DNA from: Rhodocyclaceae bacterium
Lineage (GTDB): Bacteria; Pseudomonadota; Gammaproteobacteria; Burkholderiales; Rhodocyclaceae
Direction of reading: 5' to 3'
Assembly (NCBI GenBank): GCA_030681195.1
Contig: JAUXXJ010000026.1
Span: forward strand, 1 to 64,000
DNA length: 64,000 nt
Translations under genes and position numbers: made by a program
In this document: positions 54,362 to 62,985 of the stretch, piece after piece
Position numbering within the stretch: position 1 is the stretch's first letter
Layout: every line of letters begins with the position of its first letter
Notes under the pieces: generated by a model
What the model was told of the DNA's origin: nothing
The model's database searches: none
Seen by the model: only the letters and a program-made list of their open reading frames with translations

Positions 54362-55261
54362 TTACTGCTTTACAACACTAATCTGATTCTTTTCCTTGCC
54401 CTTCTCGTCCAGCGCAAACTGATAGCCGAGCGAGACATAGTGATAACGGGCGTTGCTGTAATCCTCGTGAATGGCGACGCCGAAGTTGTACATCTTGCCG
54501 GCGGCAATACTGTGGTCGCCAGGCGCCTTACCGGCCAGTTCCCGCTCGAAGGTGACAACCCACTTGTCGCCGTCCTTCTTGCCTTCCGCCTTGATGAGAC
54601 TCTTGCCGCCTTCCATCACGCGCTTGTCGATGACATGACCATCGACCGGCTTTTCACCCTTGCCGCTCTTGAACTGGAGCAGGTCGTAGTAGTTGCCGGA
54701 AGCCAGGTCGGCACCCTTGACGTATTTGGTCTTCTTGTCGTCCTTGGCGCTCTTCATGCTGCGCAAGTCGTCGTGACAGGTTGCCCAGCAACCGTTCAGA
54801 TTGGCGCTGTCAACCGTGCCACCACCGTCGAACAGAATCGTGGCCTTGACTTCATTCTTGTTGTCTTGCTTGGCGGCACCGCCCTTGGGCGAACTCCAAG
54901 TCAGGCGGAAGTAGATCTTGCTGCCATCATGCGCGGTTTGCAGTTCAACAGGAATGTGACCAGCCTTGTTCGCAATGGGCTTGGGCTCGATCGATGCCTT
55001 CTTGTGGCCGGCAGGCTGGCCTTTGACGATCTTGTCGCCGACTTCATTGGCATCGCCGGTGTGGCATTTCGCGCAGGTGCGCTTCTTCTCGACGATGTCG
55101 GGCACGGCAGAGTGCTCGGCCTTGTCCATGACCCACTCAAGGCTCGATTGACCCGGATAGAACAGGGTCATTTTGACCGGGGCAGCCTTGCTCCAGTCGG
55201 GGGCGGCAACTGCGCCACCTACGGCGAATACACTCATCACGGCAAAGGCAATCTTCTTCAT
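54362..55261 (-). CDS. Periplasmic cytochrome c with EB_dh-type haem domain
   Basis: 299 residues: signal peptide (VAA-PD), a CxxCH haem site C63-AK-C66-H67, and an ethylbenzene-dehydrogenase-like haem-binding domain (about 95-295). A second Cys/His cluster, C158-W-A-T-C162-H, has three rather than two residues between the cysteines. Likely an electron carrier between the NapC-type protein and periplasmic enzymes; its exact partner is unclear. Confidence 0.7.
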   Translation of the reverse strand: MKKIAFAVMSVFAVGGAVAAPDWSKAAPVKMTLFYPGQSSLEWVMDKAEHSAVPDIVEKKRTCAKCHTGDANEVGDKIVKGQPAGHKKASIEPKPIANKAGHIPVELQTAHDGSKIYFRLTWSSPKGGAAKQDNKNEVKATILFDGGGTVDSANLNGCWATCHDDLRSMKSAKDDKKTKYVKGADLASGNYYDLLQFKSGKGEKPVDGHVIDKRVMEGGKSLIKAEGKKDGDKWVVTFERELAGKAPGDHSIAAGKMYNFGVAIHEDYSNARYHYVSLGYQFALDEKGKEKNQISVVKQ

Positions 55262-55312
55262 TACTCAGCTCCTGATTTAGTCTTTATGTTGGGATAAGAA
55301 AACGTAATCGTA

Positions 55313-55939
55313 TCAGCCTTCGGTCTTTGCTGCACCATCCCCACCTTCAAGCAGGTGGTGGACGGGCTTGTGGGCAATGCCTTTGTGGCAATCGATACAG
55401 GTTTTGCCATCTTCGATGGCGCCCTCATGCTTGACGACCGAGCGGTCTTTTTGCTTGTCGGGATCCATCGTCTCGAAACTGTGGCAGTTGCGGCATTCCT
55501 TCGAGTCGCGCTTTTCCATTTGCGCCCAGACACGCTTGGCCATGGTCAGACGATGGGCCTCGAATTTTTCTGGTGTATCGATGGTCCCTTTAATATGACC
55601 GATGATATCGCGTGCGGCCATGATCTTCTGGAATGACTTGAACATGTAGTCGGTCGGCGTCTTGCTGCCGGCAACGTGGCAGTCGGCGCATTGCACGGTG
55701 GTGCCGCTACGGTTCTTGTAATGCACCGTCTGCTTGAGTTCCTCAAAAGGCTGCACCATCTCATGGCAGGACATGCAGAAGTCCGAGCGGTTGGTGTATT
55801 CCATGCCGATGTTGAGGGCGCCCCAGATGATGATGCCGCCCAGCGTGCCGACCACAATCATGCGCAACATCGAACACTTCGGGGGGCTTTTCAGGGTCTC
55901 GATCAAGCTTTGCTTGTCGTCGTTCTGTGGGTCGCTCAT
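55313..55939 (-). CDS. NapC/NirT-family tetrahaem quinol dehydrogenase
   Basis: 208 residues. Membrane anchor (about 27-47), then four haem motifs: CMSCH (55-59), CADCH, CRNCH and CIDCH. NapC/CymA-type proteins exchange electrons between quinones and periplasmic cytochromes. It is the first gene of the operon, with GAGGAAAAG before its ATG. Confidence 0.9.
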   Translation of the reverse strand: MSDPQNDDKQSLIETLKSPPKCSMLRMIVVGTLGGIIIWGALNIGMEYTNRSDFCMSCHEMVQPFEELKQTVHYKNRSGTTVQCADCHVAGSKTPTDYMFKSFQKIMAARDIIGHIKGTIDTPEKFEAHRLTMAKRVWAQMEKRDSKECRNCHSFETMDPDKQKDRSVVKHEGAIEDGKTCIDCHKGIAHKPVHHLLEGGDGAAKTEG

Positions 55940-56228
55940 CGTTCTCTTTTCCTCGTTGTCGATGCGCCAAAAAATGGCACAAAAAAAGTAAATCGCTTAT
56001 GCCAAGACAGAACAGCGGGAGCTTGCCTTTCCTGGATCATCTGATTTCGCTGATGCTGCGCGAAAAACAGCTGACCGCACCTCCTCGATTACTCTTACCT
56101 TTGGCAAGGTTTTCTTATCGTTCCGATTATCACAGGCATTGCCTGGTCGAACAAGCCCGTTTATTGAATTCATCAATCAAGACTCTTTTTATTCGGAAAC
56201 GCTAATAAACGGAAGTCGCACCGCTATC
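55940..56228. other. Leader/intergenic region
   Basis: About 290 bp between the NapC-type gene and cidB. Apart from the candidate promoter at 56126-56154 I see no gene or RNA here. Confidence 0.4.
56126..56154 (-). promoter_or_regulatory. Candidate promoter/operator of the cytochrome operon
   Basis: Minus strand TTGTTC (56154-56149), 17-bp spacer, GATAAT (56131-56126). A palindrome CAGGC-ATT-GCCTG (56133-56145) lies within the spacer, so a repressor bound there would block the promoter. Leader of about 180 nt. Confidence 0.35.
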
Positions 56229-56972
56229 TCAACCCAACCAGGTCATCAGCGGTGGTAGCAGAACGGGCAGCAGGGTGGCCGTAAGCAGGCCATTCAGGCC
56301 CATCGCCAGCGCGGAAAAGGCGCCGGTCTGCTCGCTGATCTGAAAGGCGCGTGCCGTCCCGATGCCATGCGACGCCACCCCCATCGCAAAACCTTGCACG
56401 GCCGGATCGCGGCATTTCATCCACGCATACAGCCCTTGGGCACCGACCGCGCCGAGAATGCCGGTGAGGATGACCAGAACGGCAGTGAGCGAAGGCAAGC
56501 CACCGAGGCGTTCGGCGATGCCCATGGCAATCGGCGTTGTCACCGATTTGGGCGCCAGAGAGACCAACGTCGCATCCGTGGCGCCGAGCAGTTTGCCGAT
56601 CAATACCGCCGAAAACGCGGCGGTGAGCGAGCCGGCCAGCAGGGCGATGAGCAGAGGTGCCGCCATGCGCTTCAGTCGCCCGAGTTGTGCGTAAAGCGGA
56701 ATGGCCAGCGCCACCGTTGCCGGGCCGAGCAGGAAATGGACGAACTGCGCGCCGTCAAAATAGATTTGATAGGACGTGCCCGTAGCCCAGAGCAGGGCAA
56801 CCAGCGCGGCCACGGCAATTAGTACCGGATTGGCCAGCGGGTGGCCGTTGCAGCGCTCGTTGATCTTCACCGCACCTTGATAGGCGAGCAGGGTCAGCGT
56901 CAGGCCGAGCAGGGGCGAGGCGGAGAGATAGACCCAGATTTCGCCAAAACTTTGGCCTGGCACGGTGCTCAT
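56229..56972 (-). CDS. CidB/LrgB-family membrane protein
   Basis: 247 residues, about seven helices; SLAPKSVTTPIAMG and VASHGIGTARA are the LrgB signatures. Partner of CidA/LrgA in membrane or murein-hydrolase control. ATGA overlap with the upstream gene. Confidence 0.9.
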   Translation of the reverse strand: MSTVPGQSFGEIWVYLSASPLLGLTLTLLAYQGAVKINERCNGHPLANPVLIAVAALVALLWATGTSYQIYFDGAQFVHFLLGPATVALAIPLYAQLGRLKRMAAPLLIALLAGSLTAAFSAVLIGKLLGATDATLVSLAPKSVTTPIAMGIAERLGGLPSLTAVLVILTGILGAVGAQGLYAWMKCRDPAVQGFAMGVASHGIGTARAFQISEQTGAFSALAMGLNGLLTATLLPVLLPPLMTWLG

Positions 56973-57319
56973 GAGCGCTCCTCCTCATGCACATGCAGCG
57001 CCTTCAACACCAAAGCCGTGACAGCGATGGTGACGAAGGTGCTGACCACCAGCGCGACCAGCAGCGGCAGCCATTCGTCCGCCATGCGCTGCAGATGCAG
57101 CATGACGCCGACACCAGCGGGCACAAAGAGTAGCGAGAGATGTTGCAGCAGATTCTGCGCCGTGCCGCGCAGATCGGCAGACGGCCCGCCGCGCCAGGCT
57201 AGCGCGGCGAACAGCAGGGCCATGCCGATCACCGGGCCGGGTACCGGCAAGGCGAAGTAGCGCGCGATGGCCTCGCCGGCGAGTTGGAATATCAATAACA
57301 GTGTGATGGCGGCGAGCAT
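56969..57319 (-). CDS. CidA/LrgA-family holin-like protein
   Basis: 116 residues, four helices, LFVPAGVGVMLH motif typical of CidA/LrgA. Holin-like partner encoded upstream of cidB. Confidence 0.88.
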   Translation of the reverse strand: MLAAITLLLIFQLAGEAIARYFALPVPGPVIGMALLFAALAWRGGPSADLRGTAQNLLQHLSLLFVPAGVGVMLHLQRMADEWLPLLVALVVSTFVTIAVTALVLKALHVHEEERS

Positions 57320-57362
57320 GGGGTTCCCCAGGGAAGCAATGGTCGCAATGATAATTGCAGGT

Positions 57363-57386
57363 GCCGTCCTGCCAGCGCCGACTTTT
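57363..57386 (-). repeat. Dispersed 24-bp repeat upstream of cidA
   Basis: One mismatch; in the 203-bp divergent gap between cidA and the transglycosylase gene. Confidence 0.85.
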
Positions 57387-57522
57387 CGGTCATCGCGCGC
57401 TAAGGGTTATCCGGTAGCGAAAATACCCGAAGCGGGGAATAGGAAGATGACGGGCGACTCCTTACAGTGTATTCGCCGCTGCAAAGCGGTGTCTTTTTGG
57501 CGGAACCCACCGAAGGAGAAGC

Positions 57523-58314
57523 ATGACCGATCACACCTTTCAACACGCTGCCGATCCAATTGCGGCCCGGGGTGCTGCTGTTGATACCCAGATGACGATC
57601 ATGGTCCTGGCACTGACCCTGTTATTAGTGCTGGTGGCCACGCTTGTCGTCTACGCGGTGCCCAACCGGCCTTGGCCGGTAAGCAGTGCCGCCCCGGTGC
57701 GGGTCGATAGCGCGGTGGGAGGCCAGTTCACCGCGCAGCCCATTGTGCTGCCCGCCGAGTTGCCCGCTACGCCGTTACCGGCCGAAGAGGCGCTGACACC
57801 GCACATGCAAGCCGCACTGGACTACACCGCGCGGCGCTACCGGGTGTCGGCGACGGCCCTGCAGCCCGTGTTCGCGGCGGCCCAAATCACGGCTGGCGAG
57901 CTGGGCCTCGATCCTTTGCTGATCATCGCCGTGATTGGCATCGAGTCGAGCTTCAACCCGCTGTCCGAAAGCACCCAGGGCGCGCAGGGGTTGATGCAGG
58001 TGATTCCGCGTTTCCACCGCAACAAGTTCCCCGCCGGTGCTGACGGCATGCACCTGTTCGATCCCGTCGCCAACGTCCGGGTCGGTGCCCGTGCGCTGCA
58101 GGAATACATCCGCGACCTCGGCGGTTTGACCGACGGTTTGCAGCAGTTTGCCGGCAGCCGTGACGATGTGACCCAAAGCTATGCGGAGAAGGTGTTGGCG
58201 GAGCGCGAGCGTCTCGAATTGGCTGCTCGCCGTCAGACTGGGACCACGAGTTCCACGAGTGCCGGTTTGTACGCAGCCAACCCCTTGCGCAAGCCGCCCA
58301 GGATAGAGGGCTAA
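57523..58314 (+). CDS. Lytic transglycosylase (SLT-type)
   Basis: 263 residues. One N-terminal membrane helix (about 25-45), then an SLT domain with catalytic Glu in IGIESSFNP and GLMQVIP. Cleaves peptidoglycan with formation of 1,6-anhydro ends. The AAGGAG ribosome-binding site is strong. Confidence 0.88.
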   Translation: MTDHTFQHAADPIAARGAAVDTQMTIMVLALTLLLVLVATLVVYAVPNRPWPVSSAAPVRVDSAVGGQFTAQPIVLPAELPATPLPAEEALTPHMQAALDYTARRYRVSATALQPVFAAAQITAGELGLDPLLIIAVIGIESSFNPLSESTQGAQGLMQVIPRFHRNKFPAGADGMHLFDPVANVRVGARALQEYIRDLGGLTDGLQQFAGSRDDVTQSYAEKVLAERERLELAARRQTGTTSSTSAGLYAANPLRKPPRIEG

Positions 58315-58352
58315 ATGTCTTGTCGGGCTACAGCAGCCGGTGGGCGATAGTA

Positions 58353-58377
58353 GCGTCGCCCCGCCAGCGCAGATTTT
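58353..58377 (-). repeat. Degenerate copy of the dispersed repeat
   Basis: Matches the core CCGCCAGCGC but diverges at both ends. It lies between the convergent stops of the transglycosylase and SnoaL-like genes. Confidence 0.4.
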
Positions 58378-58800
58378 TTACGCGGAAAATGCTTTGCGCA
58401 GGCCACGCATCAAGGTGCCGAGAAAGGGCAGCTTCATGTAGAGCTCTTCGGCGGTATCCCAGTAGTCACGATGGAAAACTACCTTGCCGGCGTCATCGAA
58501 TTTGAGATGTGACACGCCACGCAGGATCATCGCCTCGGCCCGGCCCCAACGCTCCACCCGAAAATAAAACTCCCAGGCCAGCATGGCACCACCCGCATCG
58601 ACAACTTGTTCCGTGATGACGAAACGCGGCTCGGCGACCTGGCTGAACATGTGCGTGAAAATGCGCTGGATCGCCGGCAGTCCGCGCACCTCGTTGAAGG
58701 GGTCTTTGAAGTAAGCGTTTTCGGCATAGAAATCGCCGAAGCGTGCAACGCTTTCAGGCGTCAGCGTCTGGTAGAAGTCGATCAGGGCATCCAGTTTCAT
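58378..58800 (-). CDS. SnoaL-like (NTF2-fold) protein
   Basis: 140 residues, small cone-shaped fold with FYQTLTPESVARFGDFYAENAYFKDP typical of SnoaL-like/ketosteroid-isomerase-like proteins. Last gene of the cfa-type lipid operon, directly behind the SDR gene; substrate unknown. Confidence 0.78.
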   Translation of the reverse strand: MKLDALIDFYQTLTPESVARFGDFYAENAYFKDPFNEVRGLPAIQRIFTHMFSQVAEPRFVITEQVVDAGGAMLAWEFYFRVERWGRAEAMILRGVSHLKFDDAGKVVFHRDYWDTAEELYMKLPFLGTLMRGLRKAFSA

Positions 58801-58801
58801 G

Positions 58802-59557
58802 TCAGGCTCCGGTAAATCGGCGGATCAGGGGAAATGACCACGTATAGGGCAGGTGGGCGAGCAGCTTCATGATGCGCGTGAAGCGTTTGGGAAAGTGAAT
58901 GTCGAAATTGCCGGCGTGGAAGCCGGCGAGAATCTCCTGCGCCGCCTGCTCGGGTGACAGCAGTGCCGGCATGGCAAAATCATTTCTCGCGGTGAGTTGA
59001 GTGGTGACGAAGCCGGGGTTGATGACCCAGACGCCGATGCCGCGCGGCGCCAGTTCGAGGTGCAGGCATTCGGCGAAGTGAATCAGCGCCGCCTTGCCTG
59101 GCCCGTAGGCCAGTGCCTTGGGCAGGCCGCGATAGCCGGCCACGCTGGCGACGAAGGCAATCCCCGCGCCCGGTGTCAGATCCGGCAACACCAGGGATGC
59201 GAGTTTCATCGCGCCGCCGAAATTGACGGCGACCAGATGCTCGGCTTTCTCCAGATCGAAGTCGCCGGCAAGCATCGGTGTGTAATCGCCGGCCAGATAC
59301 ACGACGAGATCGACGCCATGCCAGGCAGGCATCAGGTGGTCACGCGCAACGGCAAGGCTCGCGGTATTGGTCACGTCGCACGGCAGGATCAGCGCATCGG
59401 CAATGCCCAGCGAGACGAGCTTGCCCGCGTTGCGGGCCGATAGCGCGAGTCGCGCCCCCCGGCTGGCGAATGCTTTGGCCAATGCTGCGCCAATGCCGCT
59501 CGACGCCCCGACTAGCCAGACGCGCTTGCCCTGCCAGTCGCTGATCCTCGGGTTCAT
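58802..59557 (-). CDS. Short-chain dehydrogenase/reductase
   Basis: 251 residues. NAD(P) motif GASSGIGAALA, and the catalytic Ser/Tyr-Lys region (VASVAGYRGLPKALAYGPGKAA). Part of the lipid-modification operon; may act on a fatty-acyl or lipid oxo group. Confidence 0.85.
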   Translation of the reverse strand: MNPRISDWQGKRVWLVGASSGIGAALAKAFASRGARLALSARNAGKLVSLGIADALILPCDVTNTASLAVARDHLMPAWHGVDLVVYLAGDYTPMLAGDFDLEKAEHLVAVNFGGAMKLASLVLPDLTPGAGIAFVASVAGYRGLPKALAYGPGKAALIHFAECLHLELAPRGIGVWVINPGFVTTQLTARNDFAMPALLSPEQAAQEILAGFHAGNFDIHFPKRFTRIMKLLAHLPYTWSFPLIRRFTGA

Positions 59558-59566
59558 AAATCCCGC

Positions 59567-60757
59567 TTAGATACGACGATGGCCAAGCTCGAACTGGACA
59601 ACATCGACATTGCCCGCGAGGAAGCCCGCCTCGCAGTAGCAGAGATACAGACGCCAGAGACGGCGGAACTTTTCGTCGAAGCCAAGGGTCGCGATCTGCG
59701 GCCAAGCCGCTTCGAAGGACTCGCGCCAGTGGGCCAGAGTGCGGGCATAGTCGCGGCCAAAGGCGAATTCATCCTGAACGACCAGCCCCTGGCGTTCGGC
59801 CTGGCGGCGGAGTTCGCGGCGCGAGGGCAACATGCCGCCGGGGAAGATGTATTGCTGGATGAAGTCGGTGCCCTTGCGGTAGGTGGCGAACAGGTCGTCA
59901 CGGATGGTAATGCTCTGGACCACTGCGCGCCCGCCCGGCTTCAGGGCTTTTGCCACACCCGCAAAGTAGGTCGGCCACCAACGCTCACCGACGGCTTCGA
60001 ACATCTCGATGGACACGACATGATCGAAGCGCTCATCGAGGTCGCGATAGTCCTGCAAGCGCAGGTCGGCGCTGGGCACACGGCGTTGGGCCCACTCAAG
60101 CTGTGCGGGCGACAGGGTGAGGCCGGTCAGGTGGAGTCCGGCGCGTTTTGCCCGTTCGGCAAAGCCGCCCCAGCCACAGCCGATTTCCAGTACCCGTTCG
60201 CCGGGTGCTGCCTGTAGCCGGTCGAAGATGCGCTGATACTTGGCGTGCTGGGCCGTTTCCAGTGAGTGATTGTCCGGATGGAAGAGGGCGGCCGAGTAGC
60301 TCATGCTCGGGTCCAGCCACAAGCGGTAGAAATCGTTGCCCAGATCATAGTGGGCCATGATGTTGCGTTGGCTGCCGGCCTTGTTGTTACGGTTCAGCGT
60401 GTGACGAATCCGCGCGGCCAGCAGTTTGTACCAGGCGCCGTAGACGGCTTTTTTCAAGGCATCCCGGTTGCGCGCCAGCAGGGTGAGGAAACCGGTCAGG
60501 TCGGGCGCATCCCACTGACCATCGAGATAGGCTTCGGCGAGGCCGATGTCGCCGCGCGCCAACACCTGCCCGAACATCGCCTCGTCATGTACGTGCAGCG
60601 TGACGCCGGGAACGCCTTCGCCGAATACGCTGTTGTCACCATTCGGGAGGCGAACATCCAGCATGCCGCCCTGTAATCTTTCGAGCATCGAGAAAACGGT
60701 GCGAGTATCGCGCGCCAGGGCGTGCGCGCCGCTGCGCAGGGTCAGGGTTTGGTTCAT
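59567..60757 (-). CDS. Cyclopropane-fatty-acyl-phospholipid synthase-like methyltransferase
   Basis: 396 residues. N-terminal region, then a SAM-binding VLEIGCGWGG, GLTLSPAQLEWA and the later YIFPGGMLPS of the Cfa family. Transfers a methyl(ene) group to unsaturated membrane phospholipid chains. In several proteobacteria this gene is grouped with DUF1365 and an FAD oxidoreductase, as here. ATGA overlap with the DUF1365 gene. Confidence 0.9.
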   Translation of the reverse strand: MNQTLTLRSGAHALARDTRTVFSMLERLQGGMLDVRLPNGDNSVFGEGVPGVTLHVHDEAMFGQVLARGDIGLAEAYLDGQWDAPDLTGFLTLLARNRDALKKAVYGAWYKLLAARIRHTLNRNNKAGSQRNIMAHYDLGNDFYRLWLDPSMSYSAALFHPDNHSLETAQHAKYQRIFDRLQAAPGERVLEIGCGWGGFAERAKRAGLHLTGLTLSPAQLEWAQRRVPSADLRLQDYRDLDERFDHVVSIEMFEAVGERWWPTYFAGVAKALKPGGRAVVQSITIRDDLFATYRKGTDFIQQYIFPGGMLPSRRELRRQAERQGLVVQDEFAFGRDYARTLAHWRESFEAAWPQIATLGFDEKFRRLWRLYLCYCEAGFLAGNVDVVQFELGHRRI

Positions 60758-61548
60758 TTGCTTGGCTCCTGTTGGGGGTGGGGGGCGGGGATGTCAAGAT
60801 GGGCGCCGCGGAAGGGCACTTTTTTCAGCCAGAGCTTGAGCGCCTGCCAGTGAATGCGCGCCATCACGCCAAAGGTCAGCAGCGGCATGCGCAGGAAAGT
60901 CAGCCACAGGGCGCCGGCCGCCCACGGCTGCGGCTGGCCGGAAATCGCGGTCAGTAACACCGGTTCTTCAGCGCGACCCTGGTCGTAGTAGTCGATATGG
61001 GCGACCTGCATGCCGTCCGCCAGACGGAAACGAAAGCGGTAAGCACCTTCGACCACGCAAAACGGTGACACGTGAAAGACTTTGCTTGCCTGCAATTCCT
61101 GCCCATCCGCAAGCGGGGCGCCGGCGGGGTTGTGCAGCAGATAGCTGTGGGTACCGCCGAAGGTGTTGTTGACCTCGGCCAACACGGCGATGAGCGCGCC
61201 GTGCCGGTCATGACAAAACCAGAAACTGACGGGGTTGAAGACGAAGCCGAGCACGCGCGGGAAGGTTTGCAGGATGATCTCGCCATCGTCCGGCAGCTGG
61301 TGCGCGCGCAATATGTGCTGAATCCAGGGCAGTAGCGGCGCGCCGTCACGCGGGCCATGGTCGCGGCGCTGGAAGCTGAGCAGATTCCAGCGATCGACCG
61401 AGAAAATGCCGCAATTTGCCGCCGCCAGATTGCGCAAGGGCAACTGCACATAGAACACCGGATAGACGAAGGCGTTCACCGCCGGGCGCAGCCGCCGGTG
61501 CATTACGTTGCCAAGGAAGAGGCGGGGCAGGGCGTTCATCTTGTCCAT
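60754..61548 (-). CDS. DUF1365-family protein
   Basis: 264 residues from the ATG at 61548. RRLRPAVNAFVYPVFY, NPVSFWFCHD and ALWLTFLRMPLLT are family features. Cotranscribed with the Cfa-like gene and the FAD oxidoreductase; function in lipid modification inferred from context. Confidence 0.82.
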   Translation of the reverse strand: MDKMNALPRLFLGNVMHRRLRPAVNAFVYPVFYVQLPLRNLAAANCGIFSVDRWNLLSFQRRDHGPRDGAPLLPWIQHILRAHQLPDDGEIILQTFPRVLGFVFNPVSFWFCHDRHGALIAVLAEVNNTFGGTHSYLLHNPAGAPLADGQELQASKVFHVSPFCVVEGAYRFRFRLADGMQVAHIDYYDQGRAEEPVLLTAISGQPQPWAAGALWLTFLRMPLLTFGVMARIHWQALKLWLKKVPFRGAHLDIPAPHPQQEPSK

Positions 61549-61555
61549 CCCGCTA

Positions 61556-62872
61556 TCAGGCAGCAGCACGCGGCTGCGCGTCTGCCCGTGCGCCACCTTG
61601 CCAGGGTGCCTGCACGCCCAGGCCATTGGCGACGCGCAGGGCCGACTTGAGGCCATCCTCGTGAAAACCGTAGCTGCCCCAGGCGCCAGCCAGCCAGATA
61701 CCCTGTTCGCCCTGCACGCCCGTAAGCCGTTGCTGCGCGGCAATGGCCGGGCCGTCAAAGATCGGGTGCTCGTAATCGAATTCGGCGATGACTTTTGCAG
61801 GGGCGGGCTCACGCGCCGGGTTGAGGGTGACAACCACCGGTGTCTGGAAGGGAAGGGGTTGCAGGCGGTTGATCAGGTAAGACACGCCGACCGGCTGCGC
61901 GCCGGGCGTGCCGCTGCCAGCGAAATAGTTCCAGGCCGACCAGAGCTTGGGGTTGCGCGGCAGCAGCGCCGGATCGGTGTGCAGCAGGGCGCGATTCGGC
62001 TGGTAGCGGATGGCCGACAGAACCTCACGCTGGCCGTGGCTGGCGGTTGCGCCAAGAATTTTTAGCGCCTGGTCGCTGTGACAGGCCATCACCACCTGGT
62101 CGAAGCGCTCGGCGCCAGCCGCATGCTGCAGCGTCAGCCCCAGCCCCTGCGTATCGCGCGTGATGCTGACCACCGGGCAGGCGAGCCGGATGTCATCGAG
62201 CTGGGCGGCGATTTTCTTCACATATTCGCGCCCGCCGCCTTTCACCGTGCGCCACAGCGGGCGGTCGAAGATCTGCAGCAGGCCGTGGTTCTGGCAGAAG
62301 CGCACGAAGGTGGCGAGCGGCATGTCGAGCATCTGGCCGGTCGGGCAGGACCAGATCGCGGCCGCCATCGGCAGCAGATACCAGTCAGAAAATTCATTCG
62401 AGTAACGGCCGTCAAACAGAAAATCGCGCAGGCTGCGCTGGTCGCCGGGATGGGCGGTGATCCATGCGGCACTCTCGCGGTTAAAGCGCAGGATGTCGGA
62501 GAGCATGCGCCAGAACGGCCGGCGCACGAGATTGCGCTTCTGGCCGAAGACGGTGGCCAGGTTGCTGCCGGCCCACTCGAGCTCAGGGTTCTCCAAGCTG
62601 ACGGCAAAGGACATTTCCGTTTCGACACTGGGCACCCCCAGCAGGGAAAGCAGGGCGATCAGGTTCGGGTAGGTCTTCTCGTTGAAAACGAGGAAACCGG
62701 TATCGACCGGATGCGTTTTGCCCTCAAGCGTGACATCGACGGTGTTGGTGTGACCGCCAAGATAGGCGCCGGCCTCGAAGAGGGTCACGTCATGCTTGCG
62801 GTTGAGAAGCCAGGCAGCTGCCAAGCCTGAGATACCTGCGCCGACGACAGCGATGCGTTGTTTGTCTTGCAT
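61556..62872 (-). CDS. FAD-dependent amine oxidase-like protein
   Basis: 438 residues. FAD-binding VVGAGISGLAAAWLLNRKHDVTLFEA and a C-terminal FAD segment (IWLAGAWGSYGFHEDGLKSAL). First gene of the lipid operon; homologous operons in light- or singlet-oxygen-responsive bacteria encode the same set. Its promoter is framed by two palindromic sites. Confidence 0.88.
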   Translation of the reverse strand: MQDKQRIAVVGAGISGLAAAWLLNRKHDVTLFEAGAYLGGHTNTVDVTLEGKTHPVDTGFLVFNEKTYPNLIALLSLLGVPSVETEMSFAVSLENPELEWAGSNLATVFGQKRNLVRRPFWRMLSDILRFNRESAAWITAHPGDQRSLRDFLFDGRYSNEFSDWYLLPMAAAIWSCPTGQMLDMPLATFVRFCQNHGLLQIFDRPLWRTVKGGGREYVKKIAAQLDDIRLACPVVSITRDTQGLGLTLQHAAGAERFDQVVMACHSDQALKILGATASHGQREVLSAIRYQPNRALLHTDPALLPRNPKLWSAWNYFAGSGTPGAQPVGVSYLINRLQPLPFQTPVVVTLNPAREPAPAKVIAEFDYEHPIFDGPAIAAQQRLTGVQGEQGIWLAGAWGSYGFHEDGLKSALRVANGLGVQAPWQGGARADAQPRAAA

Positions 62873-62886
62873 GGCGTTGACTCCTT

Positions 62887-62958
62887 ATGTCTAGGACAAA
62901 GACGATGGAGTCAGAATAGAGCGTCTATTTTACTTTGTCAATCACTTGTCCTAGACAA
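62887..62958 (-). promoter_or_regulatory. Promoter and paired operators of the cfa-type operon
   Basis: Minus-strand promoter: TTGACA (62941-62936), 17-bp spacer, TATTCT (62918-62913). Two 13-bp palindromes flank it: TTGTC-CTA-GACAA (62946-62958), just upstream of the -35, and ATGTC-TAG-GACAA (62887-62899), about +7 to +19. This is a classic repressor arrangement. A MerR-type (LitR-like) binder is only a guess; no candidate regulator is in the window. Confidence 0.7.
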
Positions 62959-62985
62959 ATTGAAAATAATCATCAATGATCCCGT

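Noticed and set aside
56160..56180. TTGA-N5-TCAA element upstream of the cytochrome operon as an Fnr/Dnr box
   Set aside because: The spacing is one base short of the 14-bp Fnr consensus, and the rest does not match.
57475..57494. CCGCT-GCAA-AGCGG hairpin followed by T's upstream of the transglycosylase
   Set aside because: Terminator-like, but there is no rightward gene before it, and the stem is only five base pairs. Could be a leader structure, but too weak to report.
60060..60085. Partial match to the dispersed repeat in the Cfa-like gene
   Set aside because: Only the GTCGGCGCTGG core matches, and the residues are plausible for the family; treated as chance.
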